The notes under the pieces were generated by a model. That model was not told the origin of the DNA, did no database searches, and saw only the letters and a program-made list of their open reading frames with translations. The position numbers and the translations under genes are program-made. A stretch of 64,000 nt of DNA from Trichosphaerium sp. ATCC 40318 (lineage: Eukaryota; Discosea; Flabellinia; Trichosidae): positions 124,001 through 188,000 of the forward strand of contig JALMLS010000334.1 of assembly GCA_038496445.1 (NCBI GenBank). The letters run 5' to 3'. Below, one piece after another: positions 32,675 through 44,269 of this stretch; the first letter of the stretch is position 1, and each line of letters opens with the position of its first letter.

Positions 32675-33428
32675 CTAGTCCACCTGATCAGGTGTGAAAA
32701 TACGCTTATCTGGAATCATACTCTTTCTCTCTACGTCCCTTGGCAGTGCTTTATGCATATCTAAGCAATAAACGTTAAAAAAAAAAACTGGGATCTGGCG
32801 AGACGCACCATAAGCATCCTCTCGGCCAGAGTAATACTCCTTTACAACCCTATACACTATATAGCCAAACTTTTTATACATATCTATCGCAACGTTGTTG
32901 GATTTACGGACATACAAGTCGACAAAGTAGGTATTGTATCTAATGACTGTTTTAAGCTGTATTTGATCGTGTTAAATAGCGTACATCTTCTCTGATACGT
33001 CTTCGAGCAAGTCCATTAATCTTCCAGCAAGTCCCAAGCGTCCTGTATTTGTTTAGTTATATTTTAGTTTAGAAACGTTTTGTACGGTATTCTGGCGCTA
33101 CGGTAACAGCTGTGACGTGACCATGCAGGGTTTTCTTCTTTCCCTCTTCTGCTTTACCAAAAACTATTCGTACGTGAGCTCTCACGCGTCAAAGAGATTT
33201 TTACTGTACCATAACCCATCATTCTACCATCTGCAGAGCGTATTGCATAATTATAGTCTGGCCATGTTGTAAAATACTGTAGATAGAACGGGAGGTAATA
33301 CTAATACATTAAGCTACTATTTTAAACAAATTTGAAACAAATTAGCGTACAGTTTCTGTCAAAGGATCCAAGTTTACATTATTAAACTCAAGGAGGTCCT
33401 TGCATGAAAATCTGGTTGCGATTGTCAT
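32675..33428 (-). CDS. NAA20: N-alpha-acetyltransferase 20 (NatB catalytic subunit)
   Basis: Minus-strand exons from ATG 33428. The family order is clear: MTIATRFSCKDLLEFNNVNL and LDPLTETY at the start; YLQYFTTWPDY; HGHVTAVTVAPEYRTLGLAG, the acetyl-CoA binding motif (RxxGxA type); LMDLLEDVSE; VDLYVRKSNNVAIDMYKKFG; YIVYRVVKEYYSG and EDAYDMHKALPRD; and KSMIPDKRIFTPDQVD at the end. NatB acetylates nascent proteins beginning Met-Asp, Met-Glu, Met-Asn or Met-Gln at the ribosome, together with NAA25. Length matches the family (about 180 aa). The gene is divergent from SBDS, with about 120 bp between starts. Confidence 0.92.
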
Positions 33429-33549
33429 AGTCTACCGAATAAAAATTATAAGCGTTTGAAATTACACGACATTTCCTTAACGCATCTTTCTGTGATTAAA
33501 CAACGGTACCTACAAATAAAGCGTATACTGTAATTAATCAAAGGAAAAG

Positions 33550-34774
33550 ATGAGTAAACCACAGATTGTTCGTTTCAAGTCTGGGAAGACAGTTTTTGAG
33601 ATCCTCACAAAGCCTGGAAGCGTCCTTCAATACCGTGAGAAGAAAATTACAATAAAAGACGTCCTTGTTGATGCTACTGTACGTAATACGCCAAAAACGT
33701 AAAATAACACCGTAATAGATATGGAAAAACGCTAGCAAGGCCGAGAGAGCAAGTGAAGATGAGCTTAGGTAACTTTCTTAGCGTTTCCCTTATAACTTCG
33801 TTTTTTGTCCATTAAACCCTTCACCAGCGCAAGTTTTGGCACAACCGACTCCACTAAAGTCGCTGAAACAATTGTAGACAAAGGCACATTGCAAGTGTCT
33901 GCAAAAGAACGTAAAGAAGCAATGGATAAAAAGAAAAAAGAAATTGGTACGTATAGGATCAGAAAATACTTCCAGTTCTTGTACTCCACGTGGAAACCAA
34001 AAACGGAAAAAACGAAAAAAAAAATTCAACTTTTTTGTTTTACTCTCCAAGTGCTCTTATCTTACATGGATTATTAGTAAACTACATCCATAAGTACTAC
34101 CTTGATCCAAAGACAAAAGCTCCACATCCAGTATCACGTATTGAGAGCGCATTGAGCAGTGTAAAAAAGGTAAAGTTCCGTCAGTTAGTTTTTTACTTTA
34201 TATTTTTTTTAAACGCCTTGTCTGACCTCCTATCAATTCAGTTCAGCATTGATCCAGATGCTCCAACAGACAGACAGGTCCAAGATCTTGCCAAAGCACT
34301 TGTGGGCATCCTAGCTATCAAAAAGGCTGAAATGCAAGCTACTATTTCAGGTATTGCATTATCGTTTTGCTTGTGTTTGTTAATGTTGTTTTTAGTCAAA
34401 CATGCCGCTGTTGGCCAGGTTTCTGGTATTGTTCATCAATATTGCACAGTTAATAAAGAAAACTACACTGCAAGTGGATGTACGTACCTGCAAAGCCTTT
34501 TACCTTTTCGGGTTACTCAAAAAAAATTGTACTGAGTACATATTTAGGCGAGTGGTCTGTTACGCTTGTTCCAGGCGACTACGAATCGCTCAACTCAATG
34601 CTTGTAAAGGTAACAAAAGGTGACTACTCATTTGACGTAGTCGGCCAAGAAAAGCTAAAAGTACGTCTGTAGTTCGCGTATACGCATGAAGGTGAAGTAC
34701 TAACCGCAATCGTGTAGGAAGTTGCACCAAAACAACGAGGTGGACGTAAAGGAAAGAAAAGAGGCAAACGTTAG
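33550..34774 (+). CDS. SBDS: Ribosome maturation protein SBDS
   Basis: A multi-exon gene of about 260 codons. The N-terminal FYSH domain has VRFKSGKTVFEILTKPGSV, KITIKDVLVDATIWKNASK, SFGTTDSTKVAETIVDKG and LQVSAKERKEAM. The middle domain has YYLDPKTKAPHPVSRIESAL. The last domain has ALVGILAIKKAEMQATIS and LVPGDYESLNSMLVK. The tail is basic and glycine-rich (GGRKGKKRGKR). SBDS works with the GTPase EFL1 to release eIF6 from new 60S subunits. The N-terminus is a little shorter than in animals. Introns are 50-70 nt with GTACG donors. Stop TAG 34772-34774. Confidence 0.9.
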
Positions 34775-34925
34775 GTTGCAAAAAAAACATTAATAACTGT
34801 ACTGAGTATTGTATTTTCGCGTAATTGAGAGTCACGAAAACTAATTCCGAAATAAACTTAAGTAACAATTAAGTTCCTAAAAAAGAGAAGTCTAAGTTTA
34901 CTCTACTTACTTACAACTACATTCA

Positions 34926-36118
34926 ATGGAGGCTACAGTATTTAAAGTACCAACGAAGAAGGGTGATGTTTCGCTTTCTATCTCAGAAAAGGAGAACAGT
35001 GCCCTAGAGTTCATTGCGGAGGCATCAGTGCAAGGAAGGTTCGTTTGATGACGATTTTAAAACGCACAACAATTTGCGACGAAAACAAACTCGTCGAGTT
35101 GTCGGAAATTACTGCGCACATACGCTGCGTGGTGTTTATAGTCTAATACAATACTTACGCAATGTTTTAGGCCTAAAACACTTTATCGCTTTGTTGTACT
35201 ACCAGAAGTCATTCCTACGCTCACCAAACATGTTTGCGAAGATGCAAAGACATTTGCCGTACTTATAGAAAAGGCATGCAACACATCCGATTCAGAAGCA
35301 ACACTAGCAATAGCAATAAAGGTAAGCGCATTTTCGTACGAAACTAGCAGTTCGTTGTAGAAATTAAAATACGAAAAAAGAAAAAGGTCGTAAAATCGTT
35401 TTCTTTTAGCTCTAAAAAACACTTCTGACGCTTACATTCGTTTCAAAAAAACTGTCCATTTCGAGAAATACAAAAAAGCGTACTCTTTCTAAATTTTCTA
35501 TAAATGCCTCGATATTCACTGTACTAACTTTTAACGCAGTCAGAGTTCATTAGACTCAAGTTTGCCGTTGAATTCATAACGACAAAAAAGTTTTCGATCG
35601 AGTTGCCACTAGAAAAGCAACTAGAGGATACAGACTCTAATGAGTCGCTAGAATTAAACCATTTACAAACAAAAATAGCAGATCTAGCAGCTCAAGTTGT
35701 TTATTGTCGACAGAATATTAAGTTTTTACAAAAACGATTAAGCAAGGAAAAGTATTCAGGTGGAATTTACTTTAAACAGAATTTCACTGCTGTAGACTTT
35801 GCAAAGGATACATGGACAACAATACTTCAAATGCAAGTACCTAGAGGTAGATATGCTGTAACATACTCCTTCTTTGCAAGATCAGGAAACACAAAACCAG
35901 AAGTAATAGATTACAAGTTACTTTCTGGTTCTGATTATGTTGTTGGTAGAGATTTATACATGACAGGCTATAGAGACCATTTTATCCATTTTACTAATAC
36001 TGTGGAGCATACCTCTAATGGTAAGGATGTTCTCTCTTTAATGGCAAAAGCGAAACTTGGTATAGAGATGAGAAGATTCACACTTAAAGTTGAACCAATA
36101 CTTGAAGGAGACTATTAA
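34926..36118 (+). CDS. Orphan coiled-coil protein with beta-rich C-terminus
   Basis: Three exons: the first from ATG 34926, with donor after CAAGGAAG; the second from about 35172, with donor GTAAGC after IAIK; the third from about 35540 to the stop at 36116-36118. The protein is about 270 residues. The middle has a predicted coiled coil (LNHLQTKIADLAAQVVYCRQ and onward). The C-terminal 130 residues are beta-rich (WTTILQMQVPRGRYAVTYSF, KLGIEMRRFTLKVEPI), in the manner of a jelly-roll or C1q-like module. There is no signal peptide. I recognise no family. A coiled-coil trimer stalk with a beta-sandwich head is a structural guess. Confidence 0.55.
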
Positions 36119-36399
36119 AAGAAAAAACATGAAAAAGATAAAAAACCTGTCACTTGTATAATAAACACAATATTTAAACAAAAAGAACTTCAACATATGA
36201 ACCCTAAAGAGTGCAACATTCATTGAACAAAAAGAGACACAAAAAGGAAATTCAACTTGTTTTTCTTTATTCAAACACGTGATTTTAATTGATACTTGCT
36301 TATTAGTTATAGCCATTGTATAGTAGTGATTTAAGATAAAACACAGAATATCGATTAGAGGTAAGGAAAGGAAACGTTGCAAACTTAGATGCACATACT

Positions 36400-37662
36400 T
36401 TATAAAGATTTTTCATGTTTATTAAGAAGAGAAATTTTGTAAAGTTGACATGTACTCTGTCCTGTCTTTGTTGAAACATATAAGTAACCTTTACACCAAT
36501 GCAAAGCTCTTACAAGCTCAAATTTTATATCAGTCTTAAGTTTAAAAACAGCATTATAACGCCACTTCCTCAACAAAACAAAAATACCATCATTAGCACC
36601 AATAAAAAAATCACCTTCTTTAGACGCTGTTATAGCGCCTATCCATCTTCTATGCTCATAAACTGATCGTACAATACCCTTAGATATAACACGAACTCTT
36701 TTATAGTCAGTAAAGTATATATCATCTGATAACGGATCAGCAACGATATCCCAAGGTTTGAATAAAAGAGCATTTTTTACATTTCCATCTTCTCGACCTT
36801 TCTTCCTTCCTGTACCAGCAAACACAGATACTAGTCCTTTTTTATCAATCTTTCTTATCGTATAAGTACCTTTATCACATACAAGAAGGTTACCATTATG
36901 ATCGAAGCACATGCCTTTTAAATTCTCGAAAGCTGAATATTTTCCTGGTCCATTTCTGAATCCTTTTACTATTTCTTGACCTGCTAAATGCTCCACTGGA
37001 CCTGAAACAATTTTGATATTAAAACCTCCTGATACTAGTACACGATCCATAGAATCAACAGCAATACCAAAAGGATGTTGTAGACGCGCCAGAGATCCAC
37101 AAACAAGAGATATCTTATGAGTGTCATGTTGAAGCATATGAACGTTGCTGTTATCGAAATCTACCGTAACGAGCTGAAAATGCGTTAGTTGAACCGAGAA
37201 GCCGAAAAAAAATTTGTATGCGCCATGTAAATACAATTAAATAAGTCAGTCGGTAACGTAAAGTAACGTGCGAAGAGGTACTGTGTATTGTATTTGCGGG
37301 ATCTAAATTGAAAAAAAAAGTATGTTTGACGTACATTTCCTTTACTTGTTGATGCGATGCTGTACAGACGTTGTAGTACGCCAATATCAATATTTAATAC
37401 GTTTTTATGAATCTTTCGGCAAAACTAGGCCATTGTAAGCGTTAACGGTTTTTAACTGCGTATTAAATACCTGAAGTAACCTTGTTCTATCTAGAGCTTG
37501 CTTACAAAACCTACATGTTAAACGTAGCTTCAAAATTACTTTTAGGTTTAAATGTAACGATATCTCATATATGAGCTCCGTGGGAAGATCGATCAGAAAC
37601 GATACAACATTGCTTTGCATTTTATTGCTGTAATTTGTTTTCGTATTTAGTCTTGTTGCCAT
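36400..37662 (-). CDS. F-box / NHL-repeat protein
   Basis: From ATG 37662 the first exon encodes an F-box (IDLPTELIYEISLHLN, KLRLTCRFCKQAL). A 22-nt GT-AG intron (37425-37446) is needed to pass into FCRKIHKNVLNIDIGVLQRL. A second intron leads to the long last exon, an NHL-type propeller: PFGIAVDSMDRVLVSGG, FENLKGMCFDHNGNLLVCD, YTIRKIDKKGLVSVFAGTG, KPWDIVADPLSDDIYFTDY. The stop is at 36400-36402. NHL propellers bind RNA or protein, and with the F-box this suggests an SCF substrate adaptor; that is inference. The F-box/NHL pairing in one gene depends on the tiny intron. Without it the F-box would be a separate 85-residue frame. Confidence 0.7.
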
Positions 37663-38007
37663 TGTACCATCATTGGCTTACTTCGTCGTGTGTGCAGTGA
37701 AATCAGCTGTCAAAAACTGATTTTTTTGCCTAATTCCACACCAGTCAACAGTATTTACCTAAAGGCCTGCGGTGACATGATTCTTACGCAGTATTTAAAC
37801 GCTGAGATTGTTCACGCAGTTTTTTGAGGCTGTTTAAACAAAATTGCTTGATGCAGTTTGACACTTTCTTCTTTTGGTGTTTTGTTACGCCTGCGGGAGT
37901 ACTAAATACTTTTTTGACGTATACCTATTCGGGCTGGATAGCATTTTTGGTCAAAAAGGGTTCCTACAACTTAAACACTCACCACACGCACCACTCGACT
38001 GATAGAA
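37663..38007. other. divergent intergenic region
   Basis: About 345 bp between divergent starts of the F-box/NHL gene and the CEMIP-like gene. The plus-strand frame here (37824-38144) is shadow. Probably a shared promoter region. Confidence 0.4.
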
Positions 38008-41000
38008 ATGTATCGGGAGAGTATTTCACTCGCTCAAATAGCTATGCTACTAGCGCTGTTTGCGGTGATATGCACAGCTCAATGCGAACACCAAAGAGGC
38101 GCTTTCAGCAAAACGGTACACTATTTGAACTTGTTACATTTTAAACGCGGTCTAGGTTAGCCAAGGCGTTGGAAGAAGCTTCACAGTTACCGGAAGATGG
38201 CTCTACGATGTCGCTGATGGTGACTACGACACAATTACAGTAAAGGTATGTTTTTAAACAATCAAGTCCTTCCTCTCATCGCGTACACAAGGGAACTCTC
38301 GTTTTCGACGATACAAAGGACTTACGTATCTCTGCACGCTCAATAATCGTTGACCAAGGCGGTGAGATGATTGTAGGTGCGGGACCATACTATAGCCGTG
38401 GAGGCTGGGATATTAGAATATATATATATTAGAATATCGTTTTATTTACATTGAACGTAGGAACGGAATCTTGCCCTTTCAAGCACAAAGCACGAATCAT
38501 CTTGAAATCTGGTTCAAACGACGCTGCATTTGGATCAAAAGTTGTACGTTGTATTATCAGTTAAAAAGAGCTTTTATATTCTTCTTAATTGCCTTTAATA
38601 GATTGGCGTACGTACTGGTGGTAAACTTACTATGATTGGTGACATGAGAACACCTTCTTGGACAGAACTCTTTGAGTCTGTTAACAAAGGAGATAACACA
38701 ATCAAACTTATGTACGAAAAAAATCGGAAAATAGTTTTCCTTTTTGTGCAACTCCCAGAAGTTTTGGTTGTTTTTTTTAAATTTTCTGGTAGCGCATTAG
38801 AAAGTATGGATAATTTTAAATTCAGAAAAAACGTGATTGAATTACAAATATGCTTTTTGAACGAAGATTTCTTTGTAGTTTTGTTTTATTCACTTGCCAG
38901 TTTCTATTTTACTTATAAGTTTATAAGGCGCAAAGTCAAGTGGATACCAGGAGACAGAGTTGTACTTATAAACACAGATTTTCAAGAACATCAGCCTGCT
39001 GTTGATGTCAACAGACTTGAGGTAAAGCTCAGCTAAACATTTTATTTTTCTAAATAAAACCCTACTTAGAGGTTTAACATGCAACTTGGGCAAACAGAGT
39101 TCTTTACTGTTTCATCAGTAAGTAATGATGGCACGACCGTTACACTAGATGGGAAAATGGAGTACTTCAAATATGCTAAGATCCAGCACGGAGCAAGCTT
39201 CAGAGGCGAGGTAAATTCTATTGTTTTTTTTATCATACTTACAAACTTCAGGTTGGTATGCTTACACGTAACATTGTCGTCACTGGAGACGAGTCTTCAG
39301 CATCCAAAGGATTTGGTGGACACATGATGTTTATGAAAGGTAGCAGCATCAAGATACAAGCTATTGAAGTTACAAGATGTGGACAGTTTGGTGTATTTGG
39401 TCGTTATCCAGTTCACTTTCACATGGCAGGCGATATGTCTGGTAGTTACATTAAGGATTGTGCTATCCACAACAAGTAAGTGTTATTTATTGGATACAGA
39501 ACCATTAACGTTTATTTGAAAGCTATCAACGTGCTATCACAATTCATGCGACAAACAATGTGCTCATATCACGAAACGTTGCAGTTAACACTTACGGACA
39601 CATGTACTTTATGGAAGGTGAGCGATCATAGCTTATTCCTTTTTTGTTGTTGTGGCAGCATCGAAGATAATGACTTGGTTACTTTTTATTAGATGGCAAT
39701 GAAGTTGGCAATAAGTTCTATTGGAACCTTGGTGCACAAGTATTCAGGGTACCCTATTTTTTTTTTTGGACTTTCGTTTTTTGAATATTGTGAGACTTAT
39801 ACCACGTGTTTTTAGCATCCTAAATCTCCGTCACCATTCCCAGATACCGATAAAGAAAAACCATCAATCTTTTGGATCGCGTACCCATTTATTGTTTACA
39901 ATTCAGTTATTGATCACGTTTTTTTTAGAAATCCAGACAACGAGTTTGTAGAGAATCGTGCAGCACTTTCTCCATTTGTATGTGTTTGGATGGCATTCCC
40001 AAGGCGTCCAACTGGAAAATCACATACACTTGACACTATACCACGTTATGCGCCTTTAAGACGGTTTGTTAATAACGTTATTCATGGTACTTCCTCTTTG
40101 CAATTTTTTTTTCTCTAATTCCCTATTTTTTTTCCCAGGTTGTAAACATGATGGCTTGCATGTTGATACAATGACCAATAGAGGTAATAAAATATCAGGA
40201 GATGACCCTGATTCATGGAAAAAAATAAAACAAGTCATGGATTCTGGTAGAACGAAAGACAAAACTATTGGTGGAGGGTACTGTTTTTTTGGTTTTTTTT
40301 TCATTTTCATTGATTGTTTTTTCATTAGTTACTATGCTCACAAGAGTTCCTCCTTGCAAGACTTTGTTGACTATGAAGATCAACGTGCTAATAACCCTGA
40401 AATTACTGCTGTATTCTATGGAAATAAGTTCTATAGATGTCAGGAACATGGTGTATGGGTTAGAGGTGGTAAATTCTCCTTTCAAAGATCTGTTTTCGCT
40501 GATAATGCCATGTATGTTATCCTTTTTTTTCTGTTTTTTCTTTTCGTATCTAACCTCGTTTACTATGTAGCGGTATAACACTCGCCATTAATTCAGGATA
40601 TGGTGAAGTAATAGAGAGCACATTTATTGGTGAAACAGATAATCTAGGATTTGTTATGAAATGGTGGATTGACAGAAGTGCGAATCAAATAAATCAACAA
40701 ATCTTTTGTATTTTTTTCTGACTTGTCTTTAGATGGATACGGATGGGGACCTGTACCTGGACAAGCGCCTTATAGGTCTATCCCAAAACCATTTAATTCT
40801 GCTTATCCTATTCGTGGATACGAGTTTTACGACGGACCAAATAAACTCCAGAATTGTAAATTCTACAACTATGTCAGCAACTCTAGAAGAAAAGCATCTG
40901 CAGTAAGTTGCCTATTTCAAGTCGTTTTTATTTACAGTGTTTTAACTTTTTTTCTTCTCCCAATAGATTGGTGCACTACAAGAGAATAGTTTCATCATTT

Positions 41001-42285
41001 CACCATATAACTATGGTATAAATAACTGGATTCAACCTGGTAGTCAAAGAACATACTTTCCTGATGTCGTTCATGTATGTTTTTTTTTTTTTGGTTCCAG
41101 TGAATCATTAACCTTTTTATTATAGGATGCTGATAAGTCTATTATCATCCGTGATATGGACGGTTCGATCTCAATGCGAGGCACAACACAGACAGAGAGA
41201 TACCCTGTGATTATCAATAACCTAAAGTTTTTATGGACCAAGAACTGTGTTGAAGACAAGGAAGGAGAAAACTTTGTGTACGGATTATTCACGAGGTTTT
41301 TTTTGAGATTATAATAACCTATTCTATCTAGGTGTCCTAACCAGTATGCACGTGTGCGTTTAATCTTGGAACACGATAGTCTTTCAAGTGATAATCTTGA
41401 AAACCAAAAAGGACATGTTAGGTTAACACGTGCTGATCGTGTTCAACTTCCTGGACGTCCAGCAGAAAAGGGTGAAACGGTATACCTTTGTTATCCCTTC
41501 ACACGTCTTTACTCATATTTAGTACCTTTGTGGTGGCTCTTGCAACCTTCCATCTGAGCGATCCGATAGAGATAAGCAAAGAAAGCATCTTAGAAAAAGC
41601 AGTGGACTATGGACAGCTATTCCAAACAGAAAAGACGTTTATGCTGAATTCTTGACTAGAAGAACACCAAAAAAGATAACAATATTCACAGCAGGACAAG
41701 TCACCAATGCTTTTGGTAAACCTGTTTTCGAAGGACCTTTTAATGATGTCCGTGTTGGTTTCTGTTATCCAAGAAATGCTCAAGTGAAGGTTACATTCCA
41801 AGGACGAGAAGCAAATCCTGTAAGTGTTTTTGTTCTTTTCTTCGAAATTTATCTTTTTCGTTTGGAGTCTTCCTTTCTTATACAATTTAGGCTTCATCTC
41901 TTGCTCAATTCCGTTCCTTCTCTCCTAGTACACCTGATGAAGCTAGAAGAGGTCATAATATGTGGTATCATGACAAAAGCTCAGGGTTGGTTTGGTTAAG
42001 AGTGCGCACTTCGTTTTTTATCCAAAAACTTTGTATTGATGTTTTATCGTAAAGACAATTCCTTCATCTACGATGAGAGATTCTAGACAGTTGACACAAG
42101 GAGAACCAAATGTTGATATATCAGTTACGAATGGTGTAACCAACCTGGGGTCTTGTAATATGCCTATCACAAACCCATCAAATGATGTGACGACGATTCC
42201 TTCACTTGGAAATGTACCACCAATCCCTGCTTGGTCTCTTTCCCAACCTTCAGAACCTTTTGATAATACAGGTACGCTTCTATAG
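38008..42285 (+). CDS. Secreted CEMIP/TMEM2-like G8-domain beta-helix protein
   Basis: About twenty exons. A signal peptide starts at ATG 38008 (IAMLLALFAVICTAQC). A G8 domain follows: VADGDYDTITVK, TLVFDDTKDLRISARSIIVD and GGKLTMIGDM. Next come a GG-like/beta-helix body (RNIVVTGDES, FGRYPVHFHMAGDMSGSYI, CAIHNSYQRAITIHATNNV, YGHMYFMEDGNEVGNKFY) and conserved CEMIP-type blocks (WIAYPFIVYNSVIDH, VNNVIHGCKHDGLHVDT, FYRCQEHGVWVRGG, NSGYGEVIESTFIGET). In animals CEMIP and TMEM2 promote hyaluronan breakdown; proteins of this architecture also occur in protists. The frame ends at 42283-42285, but a GTACG donor lies 17 bp before the stop, so a further exon is possible. The second exon (38157-38246) is an in-phase join at ACG|GTT. 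Confidence 0.8.
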
Positions 42286-42339
42286 CATAAAAATAGGATG
42301 GTAAGTAGGAAGAGTCGAAGAATTAGGAAAGCGAGAGGA

Positions 42340-42360
42340 GGTTTAGGTTTAGGTTTAGGC
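42340..42360 (+). repeat. telomere-like short repeat
   Basis: GGTTTAGGTTTAGGTTTAGG: three tandem TTTAGG units just downstream of the CEMIP-like gene. It could be an interstitial telomere-type repeat or chance. The local telomere sequence is unknown. Confidence 0.6.
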
Positions 42361-43269
42361 GTAGATAGGTTTTTGGAGCATTGCTTTTAGAAGGATAGGT
42401 GGGTAGAGCTAGATTAGGATCATAGGAGGATATATATTATAGAGCATTATTGGCTTGTTGTAGGTAGATTCAGAGTGGATGATGATCTAGTGTAGCATGT
42501 TGTAGAAGATGATAAAAAATGCATTTTTTTTTGTACCTTTTATCTTCGGTTTATTGTAAATGAGCGAGCTAAGATGTGCAGCTTTTGTTGAGTGTCATTT
42601 CGAAATAGATGGTAGAGAGTTTATTCAAACAACTGCTGTTACTATAGTTCCTAATATCTTACCTTCCCCAAGCAGGGTCCCTTGTGATTTCCTCCTGGGC
42701 TTCCTCTTCATTAGCGCTATCAACACGATAGATCATAAATTTTTAATTCCTGAGCAATGAATCTACCTTGAATAGCGGAAGCGTTCATCCTTATTGGAAT
42801 GTAGGAGAAAGACTCGGGAATCACTGGACAAAATCTAGTGTTGGCCGTCCAATTTGTTACAGCTGAAAAAAGGAAAGGTGACTTCTCTGGTAATGTGTAG
42901 AACGCTTACAGTAGGCTAAAAGTGTTCGCCCACGTGTTTATTTCTTCTTCAACAAACAGCCTAAGAAATTATGGTTTATTGCTGCCTATGAGCGAAATAC
43001 TTGATTATTGACTAAACTACAATAGATGGATCTACTTTCGAGACTATTCAAACAGCTACAAAGCATCTATGAAATGGCATTCATCTTGCATTGGGATTGT
43101 AGTTGTGAATACAACAGACTAAACAATGACAAGTCTTGTGCGAGCTCTCTAAATACCCGACTATGGTGTATCATAGGATGGCTTTATTTACAAAGGCTTT
43201 TTTTTCTGTACGATCTGTTTGTACACCAAGAAAATGATGTTTACCTCATCAATGTTCTGTGTCTGCCAC

Positions 43270-43640
43270 AGGCAACTATGAACAGCTGCAGTTTCGTTCG
43301 TGTGTACCTCTTAAATGTTGCGTACCTATACAGGTTCCTACTATTGAAGTAATACATCAATAATAGAGCGGCCAAGCAAGAGATTGCTATGATGCACAAC
43401 TGACTGTTCTGTTATTGCAGTGCCGCTTCTACTTTGTTTTTGTACAACAGCTATATATCTATCATAGGCAACTAGTTATCCTGGTATTTACTGTTCCGTT
43501 ATTGTGTACCTCTTCAATATTGAGTTTTGTCTAGTTTCCTCATACTGAAATGGCCGTAACAGAGATTGCGATGTAAACAACCAACTGACTGCGTTCTGTT
43601 ATTTCATGTGCAACAGATTCTACTTTATTGAAGTATAACC
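43270..43640 (+). repeat. diverged tandem repeat, period about 196 bp
   Basis: Two head-to-tail units begin AGGCAACTA at 43270 and 43466. Each then has GTGTACCTCTT, AGAGATTGC, CAACTGACTG, TTCTGTTAT and TTCTACTTT in the same order and spacing, with many differences between copies. A partial third unit may precede them. No coding potential is shared. It may be a relic of a satellite or a duplicated noncoding element. Confidence 0.55.
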
Positions 43641-44269
43641 ATACTATGTACATGGCCAATAGGATATTGGGCAGAGGATGGGCGAGAAAAAAAGCCGAAG
43701 ACAAAACGCATGAATATCTGTAGGAGATTGGAACTTCCTCATTTTGTGTATCGAAGAAAAGATAAAAAAACCTCTGTGAAGTATTAACCCTCAGTCGATT
43801 TTAAAGAGATGTGGGGATAACGGAGAATTTATTCATTGTCAAACATGACGAAGATCAAATCATTCACGTTTTTATTGTTGGTACAAGATTCGGATGTAAA
43901 AAAACCAGTTGTTACGAGTTCATGGGTAAACCAGTGTTACTGATATACTTGACCATGTATTGCTTGTGCTTCTTAGGAGCACCAAGGTAATTTTGCCCAA
44001 AGTGTGTTCCTTTTTTAACTTTTTTTATTTTTTATCTTTTTTGATTTAAAATGGTCACCAAAGAACAATGTAAGCGATCAAACAACTAGACCGAGAGAAA
44101 ACGGCACGAATGAGACAATCTTAAAATGTTGATGTTATCTGTTCATGTGAATAAATCACGTGAAAGTTACTCAAATCTGGGTTTCACAACCAAAACCTGA
44201 TACGTTGAATCACAACAAACTGAATCATAAAACATAAAACAACAAACAACAAACAACAACTGCAAAAGC

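Larger units (their letters stand above)
42286..44269. other. intergenic region with repeats
   Basis: About 2 kb without a convincing gene, the longest such stretch here. It holds a TTTAGG-type short repeat (42340-42360) and a diverged tandem repeat of about 196 bp (43270-43640), listed separately. Frames at 42560-42760 and 43026-43352 have no recognisable domains. The 60 bp before ATG 44270 are rich in CAACAAACAA, a likely 5' leader of the RTX-like gene. Confidence 0.5.

Noticed and set aside
40056-40581. Minus-strand frames opposite the CEMIP-like gene
   Set aside because: They run through T-rich introns and exons of a well-supported gene and show no domain.
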